Assembly (NCBI GenBank): GCA_019359325.1
Contig: JAHHHN010000023.1
Coordinates: 1-64,000, forward strand
Origin: Mojavia pulchra JT2-VF2
GTDB lineage: Bacteria > Cyanobacteriota > Cyanobacteriia > Cyanobacteriales > Nostocaceae
Direction of reading: 5' to 3'
Length of the DNA stretch: 64,000 nt
This document shows positions 55,583-64,000 of the stretch, in pieces. A program made the position numbers and the translations under genes. The first letter of the stretch is position 1. Each line of letters begins with the position of its first letter. The notes under the pieces were generated by a model that worked only from the letters and a program-made list of their open reading frames with translations, ran no database searches and was not told the origin of the DNA.

Positions 55583-56662
55583 ATGTCTGTCTTCATACCT
55601 TTAGAAGAACTTTGTTCTCAAAGTTTGCCGGATTCTGATCAACCAGACTTGAGCATTGATCCCAATGTAGGAGTACAGATCATTGAAACCCTGATTTCAC
55701 TTTTGGATAAATATATTTTTCCCCAAGTAGCTAAAAAAATCGCATCCCACCTCTTAACTCAATTGCAGAATGGAAATTATGCTGATATAACCAGCGCGAT
55801 GAAATTAGCAGAAGTTTTGACTCAACAGATACAAACGATTAGTGATGATAAACATCTGCAAGTGTTTTATAGCTATAAACCATTACCTTCACTCAATGAG
55901 CTAGGAAAACCAACAGCACCAAAGGAACAGGAAAGAGAACACCGCTATGCCAGATGGCAAAACTTTGGGTTTTATAAAGTTGAACGATTAGCAGGCAACA
56001 TTGGCTATCTTGATTTGCGGGGATTTGTCCCACCAGAACTAGCTGGAGACACTGCGATCGCCACTATGAATTTTTTGAGTAACACGGAGGCTTTGATTAT
56101 TGACTTACGGCACAATGGCGGCGGTTCACCTCGTTCAGTGGCTTTGATTTCAACCTATTTATTCGATGATCAACCTGTACATTTAAATAATTTACACTGG
56201 CGAGAACAAGATGCTAACGGAGCTTATTATGAGCGGGTTCAACAATACTGGACACTGCCCTATGTTCCTGGAAAACGGTATCTCGATAAAGAAGTTTATG
56301 TATTGACCAGTTCCTTCACTTTTTCAGCCGCAGAAGAATTTGCTAATAACTTGAAGCAACTCAAACGCGCCACAATCGTTGGTGAAACAACAGGTGGAGG
56401 GGCAAATCCCGGACAATTTCAACCTTTAGATGAGCATTTTGGTGTATTTATTCCTACAGGACGTGCTGTCAATCCAGTAACGCAAACAAATTGGGAAGGC
56501 ACTGGTGTGGAACCCGATGTCAAAGTTCCGGCAGAGCAAGCCCAGAAAACGGCTCACTTGGAAGCACTGAAGGGACTGCTAACTAAAACAACTGAACCCG
56601 AATTTATTGATGAGTTAAAGCAGGCGATCGCCACCTATGATCATACGACTGCTAAAAAATAG
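55583..56662 (+). CDS. S41-family peptidase-like protein (IRBP/Tsp type)
   Basis: The 359-residue product has an N-terminal helical domain (YIFPQVAKKIASHLLTQLQN) and an S41 peptidase domain: GYLDLRGFV, ALIIDLRHNGGGSPRSVALI, TSSFTFSAAEEFANNLKQLK (nucleophile Ser) and RATIVGETTGGGANPGQF. The PDZ domain of Tsp/CtpA is not obvious and no signal peptide is present, so it resembles the cytoplasmic or secreted small S41 proteins. It overlaps the next gene by 26 bp. Likely regulated with the AraC gene upstream. Confidence 0.85.
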   Translation: MSVFIPLEELCSQSLPDSDQPDLSIDPNVGVQIIETLISLLDKYIFPQVAKKIASHLLTQLQNGNYADITSAMKLAEVLTQQIQTISDDKHLQVFYSYKPLPSLNELGKPTAPKEQEREHRYARWQNFGFYKVERLAGNIGYLDLRGFVPPELAGDTAIATMNFLSNTEALIIDLRHNGGGSPRSVALISTYLFDDQPVHLNNLHWREQDANGAYYERVQQYWTLPYVPGKRYLDKEVYVLTSSFTFSAAEEFANNLKQLKRATIVGETTGGGANPGQFQPLDEHFGVFIPTGRAVNPVTQTNWEGTGVEPDVKVPAEQAQKTAHLEALKGLLTKTTEPEFIDELKQAIATYDHTTAKK

Positions 56663-57188
56663 CTTTTCATTATCAAATTTGCAAGCGACCGATGCGATCG
56701 CTTATGTTGAGCATTTGAATGATCCAATGATTCACAAGACAACAGAAAATATTCCCTACCCTTATACCAAAGAACACGCACTGCATTGGATTCAACGCCA
56801 TACAGATATCACTAATCAATACGGCAAGCCGCATGTATTAGCAATTCGCAATCCCCAAGCGCAACTGATTGGCTCTATCGGGATTGGGGAAATGGACGGC
56901 AGGCATCCTCATGTTGCCGAGCTTGGTTACTGGCTGGCTTCTTCCTATTGGGGACAGGGAATCATGACTCGAGCCGTTAAAGTTTTCATTGACTATGCTT
57001 TTACAGAACTCGGTTTACTCCGACTTTGGACACGAGTATTTGAGTTTAATTTGCGATCGCGTCGAGTTTTAGAGAAGAATGGCTTCCTGCTAGAAGGCAT
57101 TCAACGTCAGCATCTATACCGTGATGGTAAGTTAATTGATGATTATTTGTATGGATTACTAAAAGCAGATTTAAACCGAGCAGCATAA
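56637..57188 (+). CDS. GNAT acetyltransferase
   Basis: The 183-residue enzyme has the RimJ/RimL GNAT core: IRLLKNSFSLSNLQATDAIA, HVAELGYWLASSYWGQGIMT (acetyl-CoA loop QxxGxG/A variant) and VFEFNLRSRRVLEKNGF (the NxxSxRVxEKxGF motif). It starts inside the 3' end of the S41 gene (ATG 56637), implying coupled translation. Substrate unknown; the next gene being a phosphotransferase of the aminoglycoside type suggests drug or metabolite modification, an inference from context. Confidence 0.9.
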   Translation: MIIRLLKNSFSLSNLQATDAIAYVEHLNDPMIHKTTENIPYPYTKEHALHWIQRHTDITNQYGKPHVLAIRNPQAQLIGSIGIGEMDGRHPHVAELGYWLASSYWGQGIMTRAVKVFIDYAFTELGLLRLWTRVFEFNLRSRRVLEKNGFLLEGIQRQHLYRDGKLIDDYLYGLLKADLNRAA

Positions 57189-57221
57189 TCTCAAGCGCAT
57201 CAATTGTCATCTGCAACGTCA

Positions 57222-58133
57222 ATGATTACTCCAGCAATAGTAATTAACTTTCTTCAGTCTGGTTTCAACCCAGGTATATCAGATGTTGCTCTGATTGGTG
57301 CGGGAATGTTCTCGCAAGCATTTTCATTTAACTTTGATGGGCAACAGTTTGTCATTAGGTTAAATTCTCATCCAGAAGATTTTCTCAAAGATGCCTTTGC
57401 CTATAGGCAGTTTGCTTCATCTAAGTTACCTATTCCCAAAATGATTGAATTCGGTTGCTTTGACGAGATTCACTATTTTGCAATTACAGAATGCTGTCAA
57501 GGCATGACATTGAACGATTTAGAAGCAGGAGCTATCGAACAGACGCTACCAAGTTTATTTAACACACTGCACACTATTCACACTTTAGATAGTTCAAATT
57601 ACTCAGGTTGGGGGCTAACAGATGCCTCTGGCAATGGACGTTTTGCCTCTTGGCAAGACTATTTGCTGTCTTTTTATAATCAGAAGTTTCCATTTACTTG
57701 GAAACAACTCTTTCGTGAAACATTTATGGAGCAAGAGTTGTATGAAAAAGCCCTTGTCGCTATCCAAAATAATTTACAGTTTTGCTCAACCCAGAAGTAT
57801 TGGGTACATGGTGACTTTGGCTTTGATAATGTGATGTCAGATGGACAAAGGATTACAGGTGTTCTTGATTGGGCAGAATCCTTGCTAGGAGATTATGTTT
57901 ACGATATTGCTTACCTAGAGTTTTGGTCTGAGAATATTTGCTACAAACAGCGATGGCTCCAATGGTTGAGGAACAGACAAATAAACTTTTCTCTTGACCA
58001 TTTTGAAGAACGATTACGCTGTTATATGTTGCATATCGGATTGAAGGGATTAGCCATAGCAGCTATCCGAAATAATATGCAAGATTACACTCAGGTGAAA
58101 GCAAAAATACAAAAGATTCTTAACGCAGATTAA
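57222..58133 (+). CDS. aminoglycoside-phosphotransferase-like kinase (APH family)
   Basis: The 303-residue protein from ATG 57222 has the kinase fold: N-lobe FDGQQFVIRLN, hinge YFAITECCQGMTLN, catalytic loop YWVHGDFGFDNVM, and Mg site GVLDWAESLLGDYVYDIAYL (DFG-like Asp). This places it in the APH/hygromycin-type family, which phosphorylates aminoglycosides or related small molecules. Family membership alone does not prove resistance. It is 33 bp after the GNAT gene and 24 bp before the phosphatase gene. Confidence 0.85.
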   Translation: MITPAIVINFLQSGFNPGISDVALIGAGMFSQAFSFNFDGQQFVIRLNSHPEDFLKDAFAYRQFASSKLPIPKMIEFGCFDEIHYFAITECCQGMTLNDLEAGAIEQTLPSLFNTLHTIHTLDSSNYSGWGLTDASGNGRFASWQDYLLSFYNQKFPFTWKQLFRETFMEQELYEKALVAIQNNLQFCSTQKYWVHGDFGFDNVMSDGQRITGVLDWAESLLGDYVYDIAYLEFWSENICYKQRWLQWLRNRQINFSLDHFEERLRCYMLHIGLKGLAIAAIRNNMQDYTQVKAKIQKILNAD

Positions 58134-58157
58134 TAACACCGTAGTATAAAGGGATAA

Positions 58158-58859
58158 ATGCTACAACGAGTTTTACATCTAGTTCGTCACGGGCAGATTG
58201 ATCTCACCACTCGCCCACCCACACCCAAGGGATGGCTGTTGACCCCACTCGGAAGAGAACAAGCGCAGCTAACAGGTTTACGTTTGAGCGCCCTTCCCAT
58301 TAGTACCCTTCATTGCAGCACCTACCCACGCGCTCTAGAAACTGCACAAATCATTGCCGCACAACTCGGCAATATACCGATCAATTCTTCTGCTTTACTC
58401 TGTGAATGTGTTCCAGGTCTGCCACAACACTTCCGCGAATGGTTTGCTGCTAACCGAATTGAGCCATTAGATAAGGATAAGTATGATATTCCTGCAAACA
58501 TCCGCCCCTATTTGAATATGTGGACGCATTATGTAGATTTTGAAGCAGTAGCGGCGGGAGAAATACAGTCACAGCAAGCTTTTGAGAAGTACTTTCAACC
58601 TCCAAAAGCAGGGATAACACATGAAGTGATTGTGAGTCATGGCAATTTGCTAGGTTCTTTTCTTTGCCGTTTACTTAACTTACCCATCGAGTTGTGGTTG
58701 TCCTTAGATATGTATAACTGTGCGATTAGTGAAGTGCGGATTGATGCTGATGGAACAATGCGCCTACTTTCCTTCAACGATGCTGGGCATCTTTCCTATA
58801 CGATGAGAACTGATAATAACCATTTTCACTATTATGAGCCTACAAATTCTTATTGTTGA
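58158..58859 (+). CDS. histidine phosphatase family protein
   Basis: The 233-residue product belongs to the phosphoglycerate-mutase-like phosphatases: catalytic His in LHLVRHGQIDL, Arg/Glu around STYPRALETAQIIA, and second His in EVIVSHGNLLGSFLCRL. No signal peptide. It probably removes phosphate from a small molecule or protein. AAGGG lies just before ATG 58158. Last gene of the run starting at the AraC regulator; having kinase and phosphatase side by side is suggestive but unproven. Confidence 0.85.
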   Translation: MLQRVLHLVRHGQIDLTTRPPTPKGWLLTPLGREQAQLTGLRLSALPISTLHCSTYPRALETAQIIAAQLGNIPINSSALLCECVPGLPQHFREWFAANRIEPLDKDKYDIPANIRPYLNMWTHYVDFEAVAAGEIQSQQAFEKYFQPPKAGITHEVIVSHGNLLGSFLCRLLNLPIELWLSLDMYNCAISEVRIDADGTMRLLSFNDAGHLSYTMRTDNNHFHYYEPTNSYC

Positions 58860-58864
58860 AGGCG

Positions 58865-59185
58865 ATCGCCTCATGCAAATGAGGTGAGAGCAATTTACTG
58901 ACAGCAGATAAAATACAAACGAAGTCAGTGTCGCTCAGTCGTAGCCAGAGGGTTTCCATGCAACCAAACCCGTATATAATCCATCTGTCAGCAGTTAAAA
59001 TTTGCTGATGGGCATCAACTCACCTGTGAATAGAAATCCTAAAATTCAAAATCCAAAATGGTATAAGTTACCCAAACAGAGAAACCTATGTCAGGAATGA
59101 CAACCAAACCTGACACAGGAATAATCAGGAGCATGAACTCTAAAATCAGATTGCCTCAGATGATGCTGACTCTACATCGCCCGAT
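58865..59185. other. intergenic stretch between convergent genes
   Basis: It contains heptanucleotide repeat-like text (AAAATTCAAAATCCAAAATG) near 59041 and a weak hairpin near 58981. No gene. Confidence 0.45.
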
Positions 59186-59188
59186 CAG

Positions 59189-59746
59189 TTATTTCTCTTG
59201 CGGGGTAGGTGCAATTGGAGGTTCTGTCACCATTGAACGTGCGATTTTTAGCAAATCGTTTTGAGAAACTACAGCCTCTATTGCACCGATTACATATCGA
59301 ACACCATCTTGTTCCCAGGTGATTAACCGATTGGTACTGCGTCCCTGTCCCCTGGTGAATGTATAGCCTTGAATGCCATTACCAATATCAATAGGAGTCA
59401 AGTTATCGCTTTGAAGTTGCCAACCTTGAAAATCTTGAGGAAAGATACCTAACCCGCCGATTGTGCAATGATTTGGAGCTTTTGATTTACCACAATCGGG
59501 AGTCGTCCCAAACATAATCCTTAACCCCTGTTTGTTGGAATCTAGATAAGGGTACAACTGGGTTGAACCATCGGGAAGGCTTGCTGGCAAACGAACGAGT
59601 AAATCTTTGGGTAACTTGTGGTGAATATCGTTTAACAACGGTCTGATAACGGGAGCAGGTTCTGCGATCGCAGGCGCGCTCCATAGCAATAGCCCAACCC
59701 CAATCCCCATTGTTTCTATCAAACATTTCAACCATTGATTTCGCAT
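59189..59746 (-). CDS. exported hypothetical protein
   Basis: The 185-residue protein has a signal peptide (core GIGVGLLLWSAPAIA, cut after AIA-EP). The body has LLVRLPASLPDGSTQLYPYL, MFGTTPDCGKSKAPNHCTIG (two Cys, possible disulfide) and LITWEQDGVRYVIGAIEAVV. It may be a small periplasmic protein common in cyanobacteria, but I do not recognise the family. AGGAG lies upstream of ATG 59746. It is transcribed away from the large WD40 gene. Confidence 0.65.
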   Translation of the reverse strand: MRNQWLKCLIETMGIGVGLLLWSAPAIAEPAPVIRPLLNDIHHKLPKDLLVRLPASLPDGSTQLYPYLDSNKQGLRIMFGTTPDCGKSKAPNHCTIGGLGIFPQDFQGWQLQSDNLTPIDIGNGIQGYTFTRGQGRSTNRLITWEQDGVRYVIGAIEAVVSQNDLLKIARSMVTEPPIAPTPQEK

Positions 59747-59997
59747 CGATTATTCTCCTTTTACACACTAAAAATGCATATTAAATTGTAGATACGGCAG
59801 TTTTAAACAACATTTTCATATTTACAGTTGCTAGTTAATCTCATGCTTTTAAGCATAACTAGCTTAATTTTTTTCATCTACTAATGAGCATTAGTAAATT
59901 CATTAATAAATTTAACCTTTGTTAAAATTACTGACAAAGTTATGTGCTTTAATAAAAGGTGTTGAATCTAGCATTATTAGATTTTTTGGTTTAATCT

Positions 59998-62900
59998 ATG
60001 GCATCGCACATATTGCCTGAACCAGAGGAGTTTAAAGAGGCAGCAGATTTCTGGAATTTGGATAAGTTATATGTTGATTTGGCCTCTGCCAAGAAAAAGG
60101 GGTTAACTCCTACCGAAAAAAGATTGTTAAGAGCTTTATTATGTGGTTACAGCCCTGCTGAAATAGCAGATAAAGTCTACAAAACACAAAATGCTAATGC
60201 AGTTAGAGTAACTTTATCTAATAGTTTATATAGATATGTTGAAGATTTATTTACTAGCTTAGGTCAAGAAAATTTTAAAATTAAAAGTTGGAATCGTATT
60301 CCTTACTACTTAGAAAAATTCGGTTATAAAAAATCTTTTTATCTTCATCAAACTGTAAGAAATAAATATCACGATTGGGGAGAAGCAAATGATGTTAGTG
60401 TATTTTATGGACGTAATGCGGATATAGCGCAGCTAAAGCATTGGATTGTTGGTGAAAGATGTCGTTTGCTTGCACTATTAGGTATTGGTGGTATTGGCAA
60501 ATCTACCCTAGCAGTTAAATTAGCTCAACAAATCCAAGATGAATTTGAATATATCATCTGGTTAAGCCTCCGCAATGCTCCAATGATAGAAGACGTTTTA
60601 ACGCATTTAATTAAATTTATTTCTCAGCATCAAGTAAATCATTTACCAACAAATCCCGCAAAACTGATATCAAGTTTATTAGAACTTCTTAGTTCTCGGC
60701 GCTGCTTAATTATCTTAGATAATGTTGAAACAATTTTGAGTAGTGCTATTGGTACAGGTGATTATCTTTCAGGTTATGAGGGATATGGTGAATTATTCCA
60801 GCGTGTTGGAGAAGTACCTCATCAAAGTTGCTTGATATTAACTAGTCGAGAGAAACCTAAACAAGTCGCTTCCCTGGAAGGGAAAACTTTTCCTGTGCGC
60901 TCATTTCAATTATCAGGTTTAAAAGTTACTGAGGCACAACAAATATTCAAAGCTAAAGGAGAGTTTGATGCTACAGAGGAAGAATGGCAAAAAATAACTC
61001 ATCTTTATTCTGGTAATCCCTTAGCATTAAAGATTATTTCCACCACTATTCAAGATTTATTTGCTAGTAATATTTCTGATTTCCTTGCCCAAGGCACAGC
61101 AGTATTTGGAGATATTTCTAATTTATTAAAACAGCAGTTTAATCGCTTGTCTCAATTAGAAAAAGAGGTAATGTATTGGTTGGCGATTAATCGAGAAGCT
61201 GTGACGATTACAGAAATACAAGCAGATATAGTTTCACCTGTAACACTGCCAAAGTTATTAGAAGCACTAGATTCTCTATCACGGCGTTATTTAATTGAGG
61301 TAAGTAAATATGCTAAAAATTCTGCGTCTAAAATTACTCAACAGCCAGTAGTAATGGAGTATGTTAATACTTGTATAATTGAACAAATTTATAATGAAAT
61401 AGCTAATAATAAAATCAATTTTTTGAATAGCCATGCTCTGATGAAAGCTACAAGCGATGATTATATTAGAAGTATACAGCAACGTTTGATTATTCAGGAA
61501 ATAGTCACACGCTTGCACCAAAAATTCGTTACTAGGAATAAAATCGAAAATCACTTCAAAAATTTACTAGCTCAACAGCAACAGCAATCTCCATTAGAAC
61601 CAGGATATTTAATAGGAAATATTATTAATATTTTATGTTATTTAAAAGTTGATTTGAGTGGATATGATTTTTCATATTTAACTGTTTGGCAGGCGTATTT
61701 GGCAGGAATTAATTTACAAAATGTAAATTTTTCTCGTGCTGATTTAGCAAAATCTAGTTTTATCCAAACTAATAGTTACATGAGTGCGATCGCCTTTAGT
61801 CCAGATGGTAAAATTTTGGCTATTGGTGATGGTAATGGCAAAATTTGTCTCTGGCAGATTGCAGATAATCAACAACTGATGCTAATTAAAGCACATCAAG
61901 GTTGGATGCGCTGTCTAGCTTTTAGTCCAGATGGCAAACTAGTAGTTAGTGGAGGTTCTGACTGTTTATTATCTTGTTTTGATACAATTAACGGTCGGCG
62001 TGTACAAACTTTTTCAGGACATACACAACCATTAATCACTGTGACTTTTATTAATGAAGGTCAGCAAATAGTTAGTATTGCTTCAGATAAAACATACAAA
62101 ATCTGGAACATCGCTGATGGTCGTTGCGTTAGGAGTATATCTGCAAACAATGAAAAAATCACCGCCATTGCTTTAAGCCCTGATGGTAAAACATTAGCCA
62201 CAGCTAGTTTAGACCAAACAATCAAGTTGTTGGATACGACTAGTGGTAATCTTACTACATTTAGAACCGATCATAGTTGTCAGATTACCGCCTTAGCTTT
62301 TAATCTGGATGGACGTATATTAGCTATCGGTGGTGCTAATGCGGATGCTACTATTCATCTATGGGATATTTCTCATAAAAATTGCTTAATCAAAAGCAGT
62401 GGTCACACCCTATCAATTAAGTCTATTGCATTTAGTCCTGATGGGAAAACTTTCGCCAGCAGCAGTCGTGACCAAACAGTTAGATTATGGAATATATTTA
62501 ATGGTGAATGCTGTCAAATTTTGCAAGGTCACTCCGATGAAGTTTTAGCAATTACCTTTAGTCCTGATGGTCAAAACTTGGTTAGTTTAAGTACTGATGA
62601 AACAATTAAACTTTGGGATATAAGTAAAGGTCAAGTTTTACGAACTTGGTATGGATATTCTCAACCAATTAATTCAGTTAGTTTTAGTTTTGATGGAAAG
62701 TTAATTGCCAGTGGTCATCATGACCAGAAAATTAGATTGTGGAATGTGAGTACAGGAGAAGTTGTAAGTACATTAGTAGGTCATCAGAATTCAATTGCAT
62801 CTGTAGCATTGAGTCCCGACGGTAAGATGTTAGCGAGTGGTAGCGAAGATGAAACAGCTAAGTTGTGGGATATTGCTACAGCAGAGATATTACAAACTTG

Positions 62901-63657
62901 GTATTTACCGGGTCGAGAAATCTGGTCAATTAACTTCAGTCCAGATGGCAAAACTTTAGCGGTTGGTTGTGATGGTATTACTTTAGCTAACAATATTGAC
63001 CATGATGAAGTAAGATTATGGGATTTAGCTTCTCCTGAGTGTGAAAGAATTTTTGCGGGACACAATAGTGCTGTTTATTCAGTAGAGTTTAGTCATGATG
63101 GCAAGATTTTAGCTACTGGTAGTACCGACTTAACTCTAAAGTTATGGAATATAGCAACTGGTGAAATTCTCCACTCACTAACAGGACATCAAAGTGCAGT
63201 ATTATCAGTGAAGTTTAGCCCTGATAATAAAACTATAGCCAGTGCCAGCATTGATGGCACAATTAGGTTTTGGAATGTGGAGACAGGAGAATGTAGGGAA
63301 GTTATTATTAAACACTATCGGGGAATTTGCGCGATCGCATTCAGCCCTGATGGTAAAACTATAGCTAGTGCAGGCTGTGATTCTACAATAAAACTTTGGT
63401 CAATCAGTACAGGAGATTGTCTGCAAACCTTACAAGGTCATAGCAAAGATGTTTATAGTGTCGCTTTTAGCCCGGATGGTCAATTACTTGCTAGTAGTAG
63501 TGGTGATGGCACTATTAAAATCTGGGATATTTTCACAAGTACGTGTATTAGAACTATAAGATGCGATCGCCCCTACGAAGGGATGAAAATCACTGATGTT
63601 ACAGGTGTAACCCCAGCAGTAATAGCCACCTTAAAAAGTTTAGGCGCAGTCAGTTAA
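59998..63657 (+). CDS. STAND protein: N-terminal HTH, NB-ARC ATPase, pentapeptide linker, 14 WD40 repeats
   Basis: The 1219-residue protein begins with an HTH-like domain (1-115; LTPTEKRLLRALLCGYSPAE). An NB-ARC/NACHT-like ATPase follows (about 135-400; Walker A LGIGGIGKSTLAV, Walker B RCLIILDNVE, GNPLALKII motif), then a helical arm, a short pentapeptide-repeat stretch (LSGYDFSYLTVWQAYLAGIN) and about fourteen WD40 repeats (FSPDGK...LWDI). The tail RPYEGMKITDVTGVT recurs in such proteins. STAND proteins oligomerise on ligand; WD40 blades sense. No nuclease, protease or TIR effector is present, so the role, signalling or defence, is open. Confidence 0.9.
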   Translation: MASHILPEPEEFKEAADFWNLDKLYVDLASAKKKGLTPTEKRLLRALLCGYSPAEIADKVYKTQNANAVRVTLSNSLYRYVEDLFTSLGQENFKIKSWNRIPYYLEKFGYKKSFYLHQTVRNKYHDWGEANDVSVFYGRNADIAQLKHWIVGERCRLLALLGIGGIGKSTLAVKLAQQIQDEFEYIIWLSLRNAPMIEDVLTHLIKFISQHQVNHLPTNPAKLISSLLELLSSRRCLIILDNVETILSSAIGTGDYLSGYEGYGELFQRVGEVPHQSCLILTSREKPKQVASLEGKTFPVRSFQLSGLKVTEAQQIFKAKGEFDATEEEWQKITHLYSGNPLALKIISTTIQDLFASNISDFLAQGTAVFGDISNLLKQQFNRLSQLEKEVMYWLAINREAVTITEIQADIVSPVTLPKLLEALDSLSRRYLIEVSKYAKNSASKITQQPVVMEYVNTCIIEQIYNEIANNKINFLNSHALMKATSDDYIRSIQQRLIIQEIVTRLHQKFVTRNKIENHFKNLLAQQQQQSPLEPGYLIGNIINILCYLKVDLSGYDFSYLTVWQAYLAGINLQNVNFSRADLAKSSFIQTNSYMSAIAFSPDGKILAIGDGNGKICLWQIADNQQLMLIKAHQGWMRCLAFSPDGKLVVSGGSDCLLSCFDTINGRRVQTFSGHTQPLITVTFINEGQQIVSIASDKTYKIWNIADGRCVRSISANNEKITAIALSPDGKTLATASLDQTIKLLDTTSGNLTTFRTDHSCQITALAFNLDGRILAIGGANADATIHLWDISHKNCLIKSSGHTLSIKSIAFSPDGKTFASSSRDQTVRLWNIFNGECCQILQGHSDEVLAITFSPDGQNLVSLSTDETIKLWDISKGQVLRTWYGYSQPINSVSFSFDGKLIASGHHDQKIRLWNVSTGEVVSTLVGHQNSIASVALSPDGKMLASGSEDETAKLWDIATAEILQTWYLPGREIWSINFSPDGKTLAVGCDGITLANNIDHDEVRLWDLASPECERIFAGHNSAVYSVEFSHDGKILATGSTDLTLKLWNIATGEILHSLTGHQSAVLSVKFSPDNKTIASASIDGTIRFWNVETGECREVIIKHYRGICAIAFSPDGKTIASAGCDSTIKLWSISTGDCLQTLQGHSKDVYSVAFSPDGQLLASSSGDGTIKIWDIFTSTCIRTIRCDRPYEGMKITDVTGVTPAVIATLKSLGAVS

Positions 63658-63689
63658 TGGCAGTGGAAAACTAGAAATATAGCGCGATC

Positions 63690-63883
63690 TGACTTATATC
63701 GTGTCCGGTTAAAGACTTATGATTAAGGCCGCAGGGGACAGAAGAATTTTAAATTTTGGATTTTGGATTGATGGCAAATCTAAAATCTAAAATCCCAAAT
63801 CTAAAATTGAATGGGCAGGGGAGAGAGTTTTGCCACTGCACAGATGCACGTTTATCACAACTGATCAGCCGGACATAATATTA
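63690..63883. repeat. MITE with TATCGTGTCCGGTTAA ends (copy 2, inverted)
   Basis: Left end TATATCGTGTCCGGTTAAAG and right end CAGCCGGACATAATAT pair imperfectly. In reverse complement it shares TGATCAGTTGTGAT-like, CATCTGTGCAG and CTGCGGCCTTAAT segments with 54451-54587. The middle contains heptamer repeats of AAATCTA type. Confidence 0.65.
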
Positions 63884-63890
63884 GTGAATG

Positions 63891-64000
63891 TTAGAGTTTG
63901 ATTTTAGTTAATTTGTGCTTACGTCTGCATATCATTCCTATTGCAAATAATGAGAAGAATCCCCCTAGAACCTTAGCTTGAGTTTGTTTCACAATAAAAG
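63891..64000 (-). CDS. partial gene at window edge, membrane-anchor-like tail
   Basis: An open minus-strand frame runs from the window edge to a stop at 63891: VLGGFFSLFAIGMICRRKHK, then LTKIKL. A hydrophobic stretch followed by RRK is like the C-terminal anchor of PEP-CTERM-type exported proteins, but the PEP motif would be outside or absent. Only 35 residues are visible. Confidence 0.3.
   Translation of the reverse strand, partial: FIVKQTQAKVLGGFFSLFAIGMICRRKHKLTKIKL

Noticed and set aside
59487-59768. 93-codon minus frame overlapping the exported protein
   Set aside because: Out-of-frame shadow of the signal-peptide-bearing gene at 59189-59746.

Overview
The window looks like an accessory region of a filamentous, probably nitrogen-fixing cyanobacterium of the Nostoc/Calothrix/Tolypothrix type. 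Evidence: many copies of the octamer GCGATCGC (HIP1), heptanucleotide tandem repeats between genes, short palindromic dispersed repeats, two orphan Mo-nitrogenase C-terminal-like proteins, DUF928, MASE1 and PAS hybrid kinases, and a large NB-ARC/WD40 protein. I found no rRNA, tRNA or CRISPR array. Whether this is chromosome or a large plasmid cannot be decided from the window; several decayed genes look plasmid-like.

Layout. 0-9.4 kb is a decay zone: a truncated sensor, nested IS701-family elements, remnants of a repetitive plasmid-like gene family, a SnoaL-like protein, an EF-hand protein, a GST fragment and an RTX protein. 9.4-16.9 kb holds an AAA ATPase, an AAA/CHASE2 membrane protein and a DUF928 protein, flanked by two outward-facing RTX genes that share an upstream regulatory module. 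16.9-19.1 kb is another decay zone. 19.5-28.2 kb is a signalling cluster: an OmpR-type multi-receiver regulator, a large hybrid kinase with one in-frame amber codon, two duplicated single-domain response regulators with a tiny membrane-peptide ORF between them, and a Mo-nitrogenase C-terminal-like protein.

28.2-42.8 kb is a mosaic of intact genes (Uma2, UbiA, UspA, MFS, DUF192, CDF) and IS or gene fragments. 43-46.7 kb carries two histidine kinases, followed by a MITE and an IS1-family element. 47.8-49.6 kb holds a QueA-like/SDR pair. 54.7-58.9 kb is a run of five same-strand genes (AraC, S41 peptidase, GNAT, aminoglycoside-phosphotransferase-like, histidine phosphatase). 60-63.7 kb is one 1219-residue HTH/NB-ARC/WD40 STAND protein. 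Inverted copies of one MITE family bracket 54.4-63.9 kb.

The most notable signals are these. (1) Three 10-bp direct repeats plus an exactly shared 26-bp block precede both RTX genes. (2) Two families of very short mobile repeats have inserted into coding sequences, sometimes adding an in-frame peptide and sometimes breaking the gene. (3) Otherwise intact genes carry single amber codons. (4) A hairpin repeat sits directly at the stop codons of unrelated genes.
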